NCBI GenBank assembly: GCA_024642765.1
Contig: JAHEAM010000019.1
Span: forward strand, 1-16,354
DNA: 16,354 nucleotides
Direction: 5' to 3'
Origin: Planctomycetaceae bacterium
GTDB taxonomy: Bacteria > Planctomycetota > Planctomycetia > Pirellulales > Pirellulaceae
Part shown: positions 1-7,890 of the stretch, piece by piece
Numbering within the stretch: position 1 is the first letter of the stretch
How the letters are laid out: each line of letters starts with the position of its first letter
Notes under the pieces: generated by a model
Seen by the model: only the letters and a program-made list of their open reading frames with translations
Database searches by the model: none
Told to the model about the DNA's origin: nothing
Made by a program: the position numbers and the translations under genes

Positions 1-2800
1 CGTGCAATGCCACGAGTTGATCGCGACATGTCACAAAAAGGGTTCCCTCTCGAATCTTGATGCCCAACGGTTGAAAGAGTCCGCCCGCGATCCGAGTCCA
101 ATTCAATTTCCCGCCAATCCCCTGCCCTATTCCATCCACGCGCCAGACGCTGCCATCCCAAGTACAAACATAGGCAGCGTCCTCGCCGGGGATAAACTCT
201 AAACCAGTCAAACGCAAGCGGCAGTGGTCCGGATTCTCAACCGGATGTGTCAAGACATCGACCGCAAACGCCCCTTGTGCGGGCCCTGCTTGGATCTCGG
301 TTTCTAAAAATTCTGGCCAATTCCTGGCACCGCCTTGGGTCAACGGTTGCAAGTCGACAGTACTTGCATTTTCGAAATGATTGGCCCGAACACTTCCTAC
401 ATCTCCAGCTACAAGCGATGTCATCTGAATGCACAATCGAATTGGCTCGCTGCCCGCTGGAATGTTCAAGCGAACGTTGCCCGAGTCATCAACCTTCCAA
501 TTTTCTTTCGCAAAAGAAAACCGATCTCCGATCGCGGAAAGAACTTGGATCTGTGGCTGTTCAACCACACGCTGTGTCGACACTCGTTTGAGTTTCTTGC
601 TTGCAATTTCATCACTTACTTTTGTTCCAGCCAAATCTTTTTCGGTCCAATGCGCGAAGCATTGCTTATTGGCCAAAGCTTGTTTTCCAGAAAGCTCTTC
701 CGCGCCGAGCATCCGCGAATACAAACCAACGAATGCAATGTCACCGTCAAAATAGCTTGGTTCTGGGAAGTTGCCATTTGTAGCACCGATCCTAACAACG
801 GAATCAACGAGTTCGCCTGCCGGAGCCAATTCGCCTTCACCCGCCTTCTCACCATCAACGTAGAGACGAACCGTTTTTGTTTTGGCCTCCCAAGTCATCG
901 CCACATCATGCCATTTGTTATCATTCACGCGTTTTTTTGACTGCACGGCGCCGACCCAACCGACATCAAATACCAACCGACCATCGCGAATGAACAACGA
1001 CTGCCCGTTAGCAACCCATTGATCGGTATTGCGGGTCTTGCTCCACAGGGTCCCGTCCTGTTTGGTTTTGATTCGCGCAACGACTGCAAAATCCGTTGCG
1101 TGAGTTGGAAAGTCTTGCCCCGCATCCAATTGCAAAAAGTTCGCCCCGTCAAAAAGCGTGTTTGCAGGCTGCGGCGTTTGATCCTCAGGTGGCTTCGAAA
1201 CCAACACGCCGTCTGCAAACGTAAACGACAACGGAGAATTTGTGATCTGCAATTCCAAATCTTGGTCGCGCGGACCGATGTTTAGCATGCGGATAAACGT
1301 CGGGGCTTCCTCTGAAAATCGGATCCCAGGTGTTTCCAAGATACGGGTATTGCCAACCGAGTAATCAATGATGGTTTGCAAGCCATGTCGGTATAGTCCG
1401 CGATATTGGGCCCAGTCCCGCGGCAGTGGACCGTAACGATTGCCATCGCGCCCTACCAAGCGGTCATCTGCAAACGATCGATCACTAGGGCGGCCCCAAC
1501 CTGGACCATCCGGATTTTGAAAATGCACCAAGCCAGTCACTTTAGGATGTCGTCCGTGCGCGCCGTTGAAATGGATGCCTTCGTAATCGATGAACTCGCC
1601 GCCCCAGGCAGCTGCCATCCGCATCGTATCGTGATCGTACATCATCCAGTACCGGCCGGACTCAACGCCACCAGGACCTTCGTCCAATCGAATAGTGATT
1701 CCCTTCTGGGCAATGTTTCTCGCTTTGCCTGGCACCTCGATCGTGTTGATGAAACTTGGGCCATAGTTCATCGCGGTCCATGGTTGACTCGATACAGGCT
1801 TCGGGCCACGCGTGTTGCCAACGGGCAATCCTGCCAAGTATTCTTCATCCACCAGATGATACTGAGTAGGATTGCGGAGCTTCAAAAACGATTCGCGAAT
1901 GTAATGAATCACTGCGTATTTCTCTTCAGGGACCATCCAACGCTGAGGAATCATCATTCCATAGCCGTGCGTCAACGTTTGATACATTGAATACGGATCG
2001 CTGCCGTGCTTGAATTGTCCGATTGCGAACCGCATTGACGTTGGCATTGATCCTTCGTTTTCGCCATCCCCGTGACAACTAGCGCAACGCAAACGAAAAA
2101 TCTGAGAACCTTGTTCCTTCATCCCGGCATCCCAAGACTCGATCAGCCCACGATGGTCAACTTGCGACTCATAACTTGGCAACGGAGCAAGTGCGAACGA
2201 GGCAGTCACAGGTCGTAACTGCGCAGCTCGCGTCGGCCCACCTTTGGCAATCTCGGCCAGATAGCTGACCAAGTCCAAAAACTCTCGCCGATCGCTTAAC
2301 TGGTTGGCCAATCCAGCGGGCATCATCGAAACTTCCGACAAACGCCGCTCATCGATATCGTCCAATCCTATTTCCAGCGGCTTGTCGGCTTCTTCAATGC
2401 GATCGATCACGACCACAGAATCGTTTTCTGACACTACAACCCCCGATATCTGTCGCCCATCGGCCAATGCAAACAACTGCGTCTCGAAACCCTCTCGAAT
2501 TTTTGTCGATGGATTGAGAACAGACTGGACAAGGTCGGCGATAGAAACGTTGCGTTCTTGCGCAAGGTCCGGCCCAAGTGCCCTGCCGCGTTGATTGGTC
2601 TCATGGCACTTGTTGCAGTTCAGTTCCGCACGATAGAAAACAATCGCTCCACGTACCGGATCGCCCAAAGCCGTGACATCTTCAATCAACTGACTGGGCG
2701 ATTCGCTTAGTAGCTTCTCAGAGAGAGATTGAGCCGAAAGAATTGAGTCGAAAGCCGTGCAGAGGCTTGCAACAAACAGCAAACTGAAAATACGATTCAT
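1..2800 (-). CDS. Diheme c-type cytochrome / DUF6797 / LamG protein, C-terminus beyond left edge
   Basis: The frame is open from an ATG at 2800 to the left edge, giving 933 residues with no stop. Residues 1-23 form a signal peptide (hydrophobic core, ending LSAQ). Residues about 47-183 match the TIGR02603 heme-binding type of Planctomycetes and Verrucomicrobia, with CNKCH at 62-66, then GPDL, LNPSTKI, a DGRQISG segment, SMMP and a closing YL. Residues about 225-310 are a second small cytochrome c with CASCH at 239-243 and likely methionine ligands downstream (GYGMMIP). Residues about 340-490 resemble DUF6797 (MNYGPSF, LDEGPGG, DHDTMR, GPLPRDWAQYRGLYRHG). Residues about 545-705 look like a LamG/concanavalin fold (FDGANF, WHDVAMTW, LYVDGE, DGDIAFVGLYSR). 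From about 865 a WDGSVWRVDG segment suggests the first blade of a C-terminal beta-propeller cut off by the edge. It is probably periplasmic and involved in electron transfer linked to substrate binding or oxidation; the substrate is unknown. No clear Shine-Dalgarno precedes the start. Confidence 0.9.
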   Translation of the reverse strand, partial: MNRIFSLLFVASLCTAFDSILSAQSLSEKLLSESPSQLIEDVTALGDPVRGAIVFYRAELNCNKCHETNQRGRALGPDLAQERNVSIADLVQSVLNPSTKIREGFETQLFALADGRQISGVVVSENDSVVVIDRIEEADKPLEIGLDDIDERRLSEVSMMPAGLANQLSDRREFLDLVSYLAEIAKGGPTRAAQLRPVTASFALAPLPSYESQVDHRGLIESWDAGMKEQGSQIFRLRCASCHGDGENEGSMPTSMRFAIGQFKHGSDPYSMYQTLTHGYGMMIPQRWMVPEEKYAVIHYIRESFLKLRNPTQYHLVDEEYLAGLPVGNTRGPKPVSSQPWTAMNYGPSFINTIEVPGKARNIAQKGITIRLDEGPGGVESGRYWMMYDHDTMRMAAAWGGEFIDYEGIHFNGAHGRHPKVTGLVHFQNPDGPGWGRPSDRSFADDRLVGRDGNRYGPLPRDWAQYRGLYRHGLQTIIDYSVGNTRILETPGIRFSEEAPTFIRMLNIGPRDQDLELQITNSPLSFTFADGVLVSKPPEDQTPQPANTLFDGANFLQLDAGQDFPTHATDFAVVARIKTKQDGTLWSKTRNTDQWVANGQSLFIRDGRLVFDVGWVGAVQSKKRVNDNKWHDVAMTWEAKTKTVRLYVDGEKAGEGELAPAGELVDSVVRIGATNGNFPEPSYFDGDIAFVGLYSRMLGAEELSGKQALANKQCFAHWTEKDLAGTKVSDEIASKKLKRVSTQRVVEQPQIQVLSAIGDRFSFAKENWKVDDSGNVRLNIPAGSEPIRLCIQMTSLVAGDVGSVRANHFENASTVDLQPLTQGGARNWPEFLETEIQAGPAQGAFAVDVLTHPVENPDHCRLRLTGLEFIPGEDAAYVCTWDGSVWRVDGIGQGIGGKLNWTRIAGGLFQPLGIKIREGTLFVTCRDQLVALH

Positions 2801-3156
2801 TATTGAGCACCGATAAAAGGGATTCGCTGGCCACAAATAGATTTTGTGTTATTTGGCGTTTGAGCACTATAACCCAAGTAGCTCAAAAACTACACCAAGG
2901 CCGAATCGCAAAACCTGGAGACCTCGCCAAGACAAGCCCGAACCACATGTGTTGGGACACACAGTTCTTATGCCGGCGGCATTTAAGCAATTCGTGCAGC
3001 TTTAGAAAGTGCAAGCGAGTGCACAACCCTGTACAATACAATCCTAAGCCGAAGCGAGTGAACGCTCCAAAACAATGCATGGCCCAAAACCACGCGGGGC
3101 CAAACGCGAACTGCGTGGCCAGCATCAAAACTTCAATGGATTCCAGGTAACAAAAA
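2801..3156. other. Divergent intergenic region between cytochrome and esterase genes
   Basis: These 356 bases separate two divergent genes and should hold both promoters. I see no convincing protein: reading frames crossing it lack family signatures or a sensible start. Two small inverted repeats lie side by side: TGTGT-TGGG-ACACA at 2948-2961, and an imperfect one at 2967-2987 (CTTA outer arm, ATGCC-GGC-GGCAT core, TAAG outer arm). They could be operator or attenuator elements, but each stem is short. A TACAAT at 3032-3037 is a possible -10 for the esterase, without a good -35. Confidence 0.4.
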
Positions 3157-4218
3157 ATGCGATTCAATTTACTAACGGTACTTCTCTGCATCGTCTCCCT
3201 AGTTTTCAACATGAGGACGCTCGCCGCACAGGAGCCGAATACCGTCAAAGTCTTTGTCTTGGCCGGCCAATCCAACATGGAGGGCAAGGCCGCGAATGAG
3301 CTGCTTGAATCGCAAGCCAACGATCCCCAAACGAGTGAGCAATTCAAACACTTGCGTGCCAACAACCAATGGATCGTACGTGATGACGTTTTCATAAAGT
3401 TCTTAGAACGGCATGGCGGGCTGACAATCGGTTACGGTTCGCCCAACAAAACGGGCGTTGAACTCGAATTCGGAAATACGATGGGTGATCACTTCGACGA
3501 GCCGGTACTGTTGATCAAAGCAGCTTGGGGCGGACACTCGCTTTACCAAAAATTCCGGTCGCCAAGCAGCGGACTTCCTAGCGACCAGGCATTGCAACTG
3601 GAATTGGAGCAAGCTCAGAATCGCGTCAAGGGCGACAACGAGAAAAACAATCGCAACAACCCACTGCCTACCATGGAAGAAATCAAAGAAGTCTATGGTT
3701 CGTCTTACCGCAACATGATGAATGAAATCCAAGAAACAATGGCGAATTACGAAACGCTATTTCCAGAACTCAATGGCAAGAAACTGGAGTTCACTGGCTT
3801 CGTTTGGTTCCAAGGTTATAACGACATGTTCGGTGACGCCGCACCGAACGAATACGAAGCGAACATGAAACGATTCATCATAGACGTTCGCAAAGATCTG
3901 AACGCACCGAACCTTCCGTTTGTCATCGGAGCTTTGGGCCAAAATGGATCCAAACCTGCGGAAGGCGGAATGCGGCAAGTGGCTGAGGCTCAAATGGCAA
4001 TGAACAATGTGCCTGAATTCGCCGGTACTGTCAAAACAATCCGTACCGACGAACTCGTTGACAAAGCTGCCGAGGCCTCGTTTCCTGACTGGCAGAATCA
4101 TATGGAAGAATGGAAAAGAATTGGCTCCGACCGACCCTACCATTACTTCGGCAGCCCGACCTGGTTCAACCGAATTGGCAAAGCCTTCGGCAACGAAATG
4201 TTAGGTTTGCTGAAATAA
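3157..4218 (+). CDS. Secreted SGNH-type carbohydrate acetylesterase (SASA / sialate O-acetylesterase-like)
   Basis: This 353-residue protein has a signal peptide (hydrophobic 4-18, likely cleavage near LAAQ at 22-25). Mature residues carry the SASA esterase blocks: VLAGQSNMEG at 34-43 with Ser39 as nucleophile, KAAWGGHSL at 121-129 (oxyanion glycine block), GFVWFQGYND at 214-223 (the usual G-x-N-D block III, with WFQG in place of the commoner WYQG), and DRPYHYFGS at 325-333 supplying the Asp/His pair with His329. The length fits the family. Known relatives remove O-acetyl groups from sialic acid or from plant and algal polysaccharides such as xylan, so a role in de-acetylating environmental glycans at the cell surface or in the periplasm is likely; the actual glycan cannot be read from sequence. 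It is transcribed alone, divergent from the diheme protein. The start is preceded by a weak AGG. A close alternative start is not apparent because the signal peptide begins at this ATG. Confidence 0.88.
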   Translation: MRFNLLTVLLCIVSLVFNMRTLAAQEPNTVKVFVLAGQSNMEGKAANELLESQANDPQTSEQFKHLRANNQWIVRDDVFIKFLERHGGLTIGYGSPNKTGVELEFGNTMGDHFDEPVLLIKAAWGGHSLYQKFRSPSSGLPSDQALQLELEQAQNRVKGDNEKNNRNNPLPTMEEIKEVYGSSYRNMMNEIQETMANYETLFPELNGKKLEFTGFVWFQGYNDMFGDAAPNEYEANMKRFIIDVRKDLNAPNLPFVIGALGQNGSKPAEGGMRQVAEAQMAMNNVPEFAGTVKTIRTDELVDKAAEASFPDWQNHMEEWKRIGSDRPYHYFGSPTWFNRIGKAFGNEMLGLLK

Positions 4219-4243
4219 ATCAAGGGAGTGTGAAGTGAGGGAA

Positions 4244-4258
4244 GTTGCCAATGGCAAC
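4244..4258. repeat. Small perfect inverted repeat after the esterase gene
   Basis: GTTGCC-AAT-GGCAAC lies 26 bases after the esterase stop codon. It can form a 6-bp stem with a 3-base loop. No run of T follows in the plus direction, so it is at best a weak terminator or an RNA 3' end stabiliser. It also sits between convergent genes, where a bidirectional element would be expected. Confidence 0.3.
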
Positions 4259-4448
4259 CAGAGTCAATAAATTATCATTCCTTCATTGTCAACGAAATTG
4301 AATCCCCACCATGCAACGCACCATCACGCCGCCGAAAATTACCCCAAAGCCACTGAGCATATATGAGTTCAAACTTCTGCACATCCTAAACTTTCGACAT
4401 GCGAATTGTTGCCATCGGTTTATTCGTGGCTGCAAAAGGCGCTCGAGA

Positions 4449-5051
4449 TCAAATTCGCTTTCGCCTTATGCTGCCGATAACGAAGAGCAACGATCCAACT
4501 ACCACACCAAGACTGGATGGCTCTGGAACCGCAGTAAGCCGATCGATGCGAAACGGATCGCTCATCCGAATCAGCCGTTGACTCGCCTCCAATGAAGTAA
4601 GCGTGACGTACTTCCAAGCCCCGACTTGATCAATACCGTTGATCCCAGCCTCTTTGTCAGAGTAGTTGATTAACCAACCATCGAGCTTGTTACTAAACCC
4701 ACCACTGAAAGTCCCTTGGTAGCCGAAAAGAGTAAACTTGTCGAATCGATCAAAGTCTAGATGGGTCAAAAAATTGACGGAGAGCATCCCTGAAATTGAA
4801 AGATCGTTGCCAACTGTGACGACGTCCGCAAATTTCGAAGAGCGGATCTGCCATTCGTAGATTCCCGCTAAATCGAGCGATTGATCGATCCGTAAGGTTC
4901 CAAACTCATCACCAGGGCTCAGGATCCCACCTGCAAGAATGTTAACATCTGAATCTATAATCTGTCCCACTCCTCCCAATTCCCCGCCGGCAGCCACTGT
5001 TTCTACTTCTGTCCGGGCCAATTGTTGTACCAGTTGCGGAATAGCTTCCAC
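4449..5051 (-). pseudogene. PEP-CTERM protein, 3' remnant lacking its N-terminal half
   Basis: The frame encodes 200 residues. Residues 25-55 are a typical autotransporter/PEP-CTERM passenger repeat (GGVGQI, then VNILAGGILSPGDEFGTL), followed by a beta-rich stretch. The C-terminus is a classic PEP-CTERM sorting signal: AVPEPSS at 174-180, a hydrophobic helix at about 181-194, and RRKR at 196-199. Such proteins are exported, processed by an exosortase and placed at the cell surface, and so need a signal peptide. None exists here. The only ATG (5051) lies inside the upstream lyase gene, and the first 16 residues are just that gene read in another frame; family-like sequence begins right after the lyase stop at 5003. 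I infer a 5'-truncated remnant. An alternative is a translationally coupled short gene, but the protein could not reach the membrane by the usual route. Confidence 0.65.
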
Positions 5052-5941
5052 TGCGAGTTGATATATTCGCGTTGGCTATCGGACAGGCGGTCCGTTGCGT
5101 TGAAATGGTGTTGGTATTCGGGATTGCCTTCCAACACCATCAAGTGTTTGTAGTACAGCACCAGATCCGGACCTTCGTCGAATGTCGACAGCACGTGTAA
5201 GGCATCGTCCAGTTCCTTTGCCAATCGTCGTGATTCGGTGCAACCTGTTGCCGCCCGTTCGCACAACTCGACTAACCTCAAGATTTCATGCGGCAACGCA
5301 TTGCCAACTCCCGTGATGGCCCCCGCCGCACCGCAGTTCACGAAGCCATGAAAGACTTGCGTATCGACGCCCACCATCAGCGTCAATGTGTCATCGCCAC
5401 TAGTTATATGTTCGGCAGCATAGGTGAGCGAATCGCTGCCACCAAACTCTTTGAATCCGACCAAAGAGTCAAACTCTCGCCGCAATTCAAAAAACAACGG
5501 AGCCTTCGTCTCAAAACCATAGTATGGGCTGTTGTATATCACAGCGGGAAGTTCACCGCCCGCCGTCAGGATCTCCGCGAAGTGCGCACGCTGCGCCGAG
5601 GGTGACGAACCGCGCGACAAAACGCGAGGAATCACCATTAGACCTGAAGCTCCCACGGACCGAGCATGCGCCGCGTGCGCCGCTGCCAAGCGAGTGTTTT
5701 GCGCACCCGTTCCAACGACGACAGGCACTCCGGCGTTCGCCAATTGTGCGACTCCCTCCTGGCGTTGTTCGTCAGTGAGCAAAGGCCAATCACCCATTGA
5801 ACCGCAATAAACGACCGCCCGCATACCCGCTTCGATCAACTGTCGCCCCTTCGCAACCAGTGCCTCGAAATTCGGATTTCCCTTCGAATCGCAAGGCGTC
5901 ATCAATGCTGGAATACAGCCGCAAAACACATTCTTTGACAT
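5003..5941 (-). CDS. Dihydrodipicolinate synthase / N-acetylneuraminate lyase family aldolase
   Basis: This 312-residue cytoplasmic (beta/alpha)8 enzyme belongs to the class I pyruvate-dependent DHDPS/NAL superfamily. Lys164 in LVGFKEFGGSD is the Schiff-base lysine, Tyr136 in VIYNSPYYG is the partner tyrosine, and CGSMGDWPLLTDEQR at 46-60 takes the place of the usual GSTGE-x-x-x-LT carboxylate-binding motif. Length is normal for the family. The variant motifs (SMGDW, YNSPYYG) argue against the housekeeping lysine-pathway DapA and for a catabolic lyase acting on a 2-keto-3-deoxy acid, hydroxyproline-derived keto acid or similar; I cannot choose. It lies 190 bases downstream of an HpcH/HpaI aldolase on the same strand. 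The ATG at 5941 has a good AGGA about ten bases upstream. Its stop is followed at once by the PEP-CTERM remnant. Confidence 0.85.
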   Translation of the reverse strand: MSKNVFCGCIPALMTPCDSKGNPNFEALVAKGRQLIEAGMRAVVYCGSMGDWPLLTDEQRQEGVAQLANAGVPVVVGTGAQNTRLAAAHAAHARSVGASGLMVIPRVLSRGSSPSAQRAHFAEILTAGGELPAVIYNSPYYGFETKAPLFFELRREFDSLVGFKEFGGSDSLTYAAEHITSGDDTLTLMVGVDTQVFHGFVNCGAAGAITGVGNALPHEILRLVELCERAATGCTESRRLAKELDDALHVLSTFDEGPDLVLYYKHLMVLEGNPEYQHHFNATDRLSDSQREYINSQWKLFRNWYNNWPGQK

Positions 5942-6131
5942 TGAATATTTTCCTGGAATTGAAATTTAGTTTCTATCGAAAACATGATAACTGGCAAAGG
6001 AATTTTTGTCTGTGAGGCAGTTGGAGTAAGTCTGTTAATTTTACGCCGTGAAAGAAATCAGTTGGCTCATCTCGCGATAACCGAACATCCGCTTCTTGCT
6101 GCTCATTTTCGTTGCGTCCAAAATCATCTTT

Positions 6132-6878
6132 TTAAAGCTGCGATCGCAGTTTCCTCGCGGCATTGCCAAGCATTGCCGTGTCAACTCCCGCAACGATTAG
6201 GGTGTAGCCAAGATCGATGTAGGGTATTACTGCATTAGCCGAAACGCCGAAAATGCCAAGTGGGATTTTTGCGCCCTGGCAAGCCTTCGTGACGTGCTCG
6301 ATCGCTTGTACGACCTCAGGATCCGCGACTTGCCCCGTTTTTCCCATGCTGGCCGAGAGGTCATAGGGGCCAATCAAAACTGCATCCACACCGACGACTT
6401 TTACAATCGCTTCAATGTTCTCAACGGCGCGAATGTGTTCCGCCTGAACCACAACGCTAATGCGTTCGTTCGCTGTTTCGATATATTCCTGAAAGTTCAT
6501 GCCATAGCCATGCGCCCGTGCAAGGCCAATCCCCCTCGAACCTTGCGGAGCGTACCGAGACCATTCCACAACACACTGAGCTTGTTCGGCGGAGTTCACC
6601 TGCGGAGCGATAATTCCGTCAGCACCTAAATCGAGCGCCTTTTTGATCGGCAATTCCGCAGCATTCGGAACACGGACATGGCATGCGACACGATCATTGA
6701 CTGCCTGGAGTATCGATTGGATATCGCCCGTTTCAAATGGGCCATGTTCCCAATCAATGAACAACCAGTCGAAACCTGCGTCAGCCAGTATTTCCGCAAC
6801 TGATGGTGAGGGAAGCGTGAGCATCGTCCCGATGAGTTTATCACCGCCCAGCAGACGTTTTCGAAAGGTGCTGTTCAT
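6132..6878 (-). CDS. HpcH/HpaI-family class II aldolase
   Basis: This 248-residue cytoplasmic protein has the full active-site set of the HpcH/HpaI family (2-dehydro-3-deoxyglucarate aldolase or 4-hydroxy-2-oxoheptanedioate aldolase type). FIDWEHGPF at 40-48 supplies His45, CHVRVP at 66-71 the substrate-binding Arg69, QAEHIRAVENIEAI at 145-158 the metal ligand Glu147, and GPYDLSASMG at 170-179 the metal ligand Asp173. The family cleaves 2-keto-3-deoxy acids to pyruvate plus an aldehyde and uses a divalent metal (Mg, Mn or Co). The metal motif reads QAEH where many relatives have QIET. The start codon overlaps the stop of the terC gene by four bases (ATGA), so the two are almost certainly translationally coupled. 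The physiological substrate is not visible; a second aldolase gene downstream hints at sugar-acid breakdown. Confidence 0.88.
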   Translation of the reverse strand: MNSTFRKRLLGGDKLIGTMLTLPSPSVAEILADAGFDWLFIDWEHGPFETGDIQSILQAVNDRVACHVRVPNAAELPIKKALDLGADGIIAPQVNSAEQAQCVVEWSRYAPQGSRGIGLARAHGYGMNFQEYIETANERISVVVQAEHIRAVENIEAIVKVVGVDAVLIGPYDLSASMGKTGQVADPEVVQAIEHVTKACQGAKIPLGIFGVSANAVIPYIDLGYTLIVAGVDTAMLGNAARKLRSQL

Positions 6879-7675
6879 ACACTCGCCTGCTGCTTCAATA
6901 ACTTCTTTTGATATCTCGATTGGACGACATCGACGATCACCAACACGAACAATACGAAATAAAACGTACCTTTGGTCATCGCTTCCACTTCGTGTTCGAA
7001 GAACGCAAGATGCGCCTTATGGCCGCCTTCACTCACCAGCATGATGCCAACGATAAACAAAATGAATAGCCCCAAGACTTCATACATGCGGTTGCGTTTC
7101 AGGAATTCGCTTACCGTATTTGCCAGATACATCATTGCGAAACCGCTGGCAATAATCGATAGCGAAATAATCACCATGTTATCGGTCAGCGCCATCGCGC
7201 TCAAAATCGAGTCGAATGAAAAAACCAAGTTCATCACTACGATCCAAAAAATTGCGGTTCCGACTTTTCGCTTGGGTTTCGTGTCGTGGTCGTCGAGATC
7301 GTGCTGGGCAAGCATGTGATAGATTTCCTTGAGCGCCGTATAAATAATAAACGCACCGCCAGCCAGAATAATTGTACTTTCCAAATTCAAGGCGTAACCC
7401 AACCATGGATGCTCGACGCCCTGCCCCAACGATATAAACGGTTCTTCGAAACTCGAAATCGCGAACTTAACCACGAATAGCAAAGCGATCCGCAAAATAA
7501 TCGCTAGACCAATCCCAACCCGGCGCACGCGATGCTGATCGCGTTCCTCGACTCTCTTCGACTCCAGTGAGATGTAGAGCAAGTTGTCGAATCCCAATAC
7601 GGCCTGCAGTAGGATGAGCATCGCCAACGTCAACAGGCCAGACACCGAAACAGCACTTGTAAGTTGTTCAAGCAT
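6875..7675 (-). CDS. TerC-family integral membrane protein, probable metal (Mn2+) exporter
   Basis: This 266-residue protein has about seven hydrophobic helices (near 13-33, 53-72, 101-117, 142-161, 166-187, 199-215, 236-252). It carries the TerC signatures GFDNLLYISL at 28-37 (Asp30, Asn31) and VMNLVFSFDSILSAMA at 147-162 (Asn149, Asp155), acidic and polar residues within helices that mark the ion path. A cytoplasmic or periplasmic loop at 120-131 is rich in His and Asp (HDLDDHD), suitable for metal binding. TerC-family members such as Alx/MeeY-type proteins export manganese, and some load Mn onto exported enzymes; tellurite resistance itself needs other ter genes that are absent here. The gene is first of a minus-strand group and overlaps the aldolase start by four bases. 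No clear ribosome binding site precedes its ATG. Confidence 0.9.
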   Translation of the reverse strand: MLEQLTSAVSVSGLLTLAMLILLQAVLGFDNLLYISLESKRVEERDQHRVRRVGIGLAIILRIALLFVVKFAISSFEEPFISLGQGVEHPWLGYALNLESTIILAGGAFIIYTALKEIYHMLAQHDLDDHDTKPKRKVGTAIFWIVVMNLVFSFDSILSAMALTDNMVIISLSIIASGFAMMYLANTVSEFLKRNRMYEVLGLFILFIVGIMLVSEGGHKAHLAFFEHEVEAMTKGTFYFVLFVLVIVDVVQSRYQKKLLKQQASV

Positions 7676-7890
7676 TTTTGTTTTCTAGGTTGCAATCGCG
7701 AAAAATCGAACACAGATCCACCACCGAAGATTAAATCGGCCAAGTCCAAATTTTTTTCCCCGTCTAGCCTTCGTTCACCTAGTTTGACAAACCGCAGCAT
7801 TGGGTCAAGACGGAACGGCGATGTCTACTTTTTTTGATACAATCGACGACTCTACGAACCGTGGCATTGAAACGAATCGAGAACAACGGA
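7676..7890. other. Divergent intergenic region, terC and DUF218 gene
   Basis: These 215 bases should hold promoters for both divergent genes. A TTGACA hexamer occurs on the plus strand at 7784-7789, but no -10 stands at the right distance, so I do not call a promoter. A short reading frame of 35 codons (ATG 7821 to TAA 7928) overlaps the start of the DUF218 gene in another frame; it has no recognisable family and may be chance or a leader peptide. Confidence 0.3.

Noticed and set aside
335..940. Plus-strand frame of 201 residues inside the cytochrome/DUF6797 gene
   Set aside because: It is antisense to a strongly supported protein, shows no family motif and has a composition expected of a shadow frame.
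1406..1990. Plus-strand frame of 194 residues
   Set aside because: Antisense to the DUF6797-like region, whose conserved motifs are in the other strand; no signature of its own.
2803..3150. Plus-strand frame of 115 residues between the two divergent genes
   Set aside because: No recognisable motif, odd composition, and it would occupy the region needed for both promoters.
2883..3395. Minus-strand frame of 170 residues
   Set aside because: Its first part is antisense to the esterase signal peptide and GQSN block; cysteine- and tryptophan-rich composition without domain signature.
6138..6149. Palindrome CTGCGATCGCAG
   Set aside because: It lies in the coding end of the aldolase gene (codons for RSQ), occurs once, and contains the common GCGATCGC octamer; no sign of a regulatory role.
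6875..7675. Tellurite resistance function for the TerC-like gene
   Set aside because: No other ter genes (terA, B, D, E, Z) are present; the motifs only support the general TerC membrane family, for which Mn handling is the better-supported role.
7784..7789. Consensus TTGACA hexamer
   Set aside because: No acceptable -10 hexamer at 15-19 bases downstream, so it is not called as a promoter.
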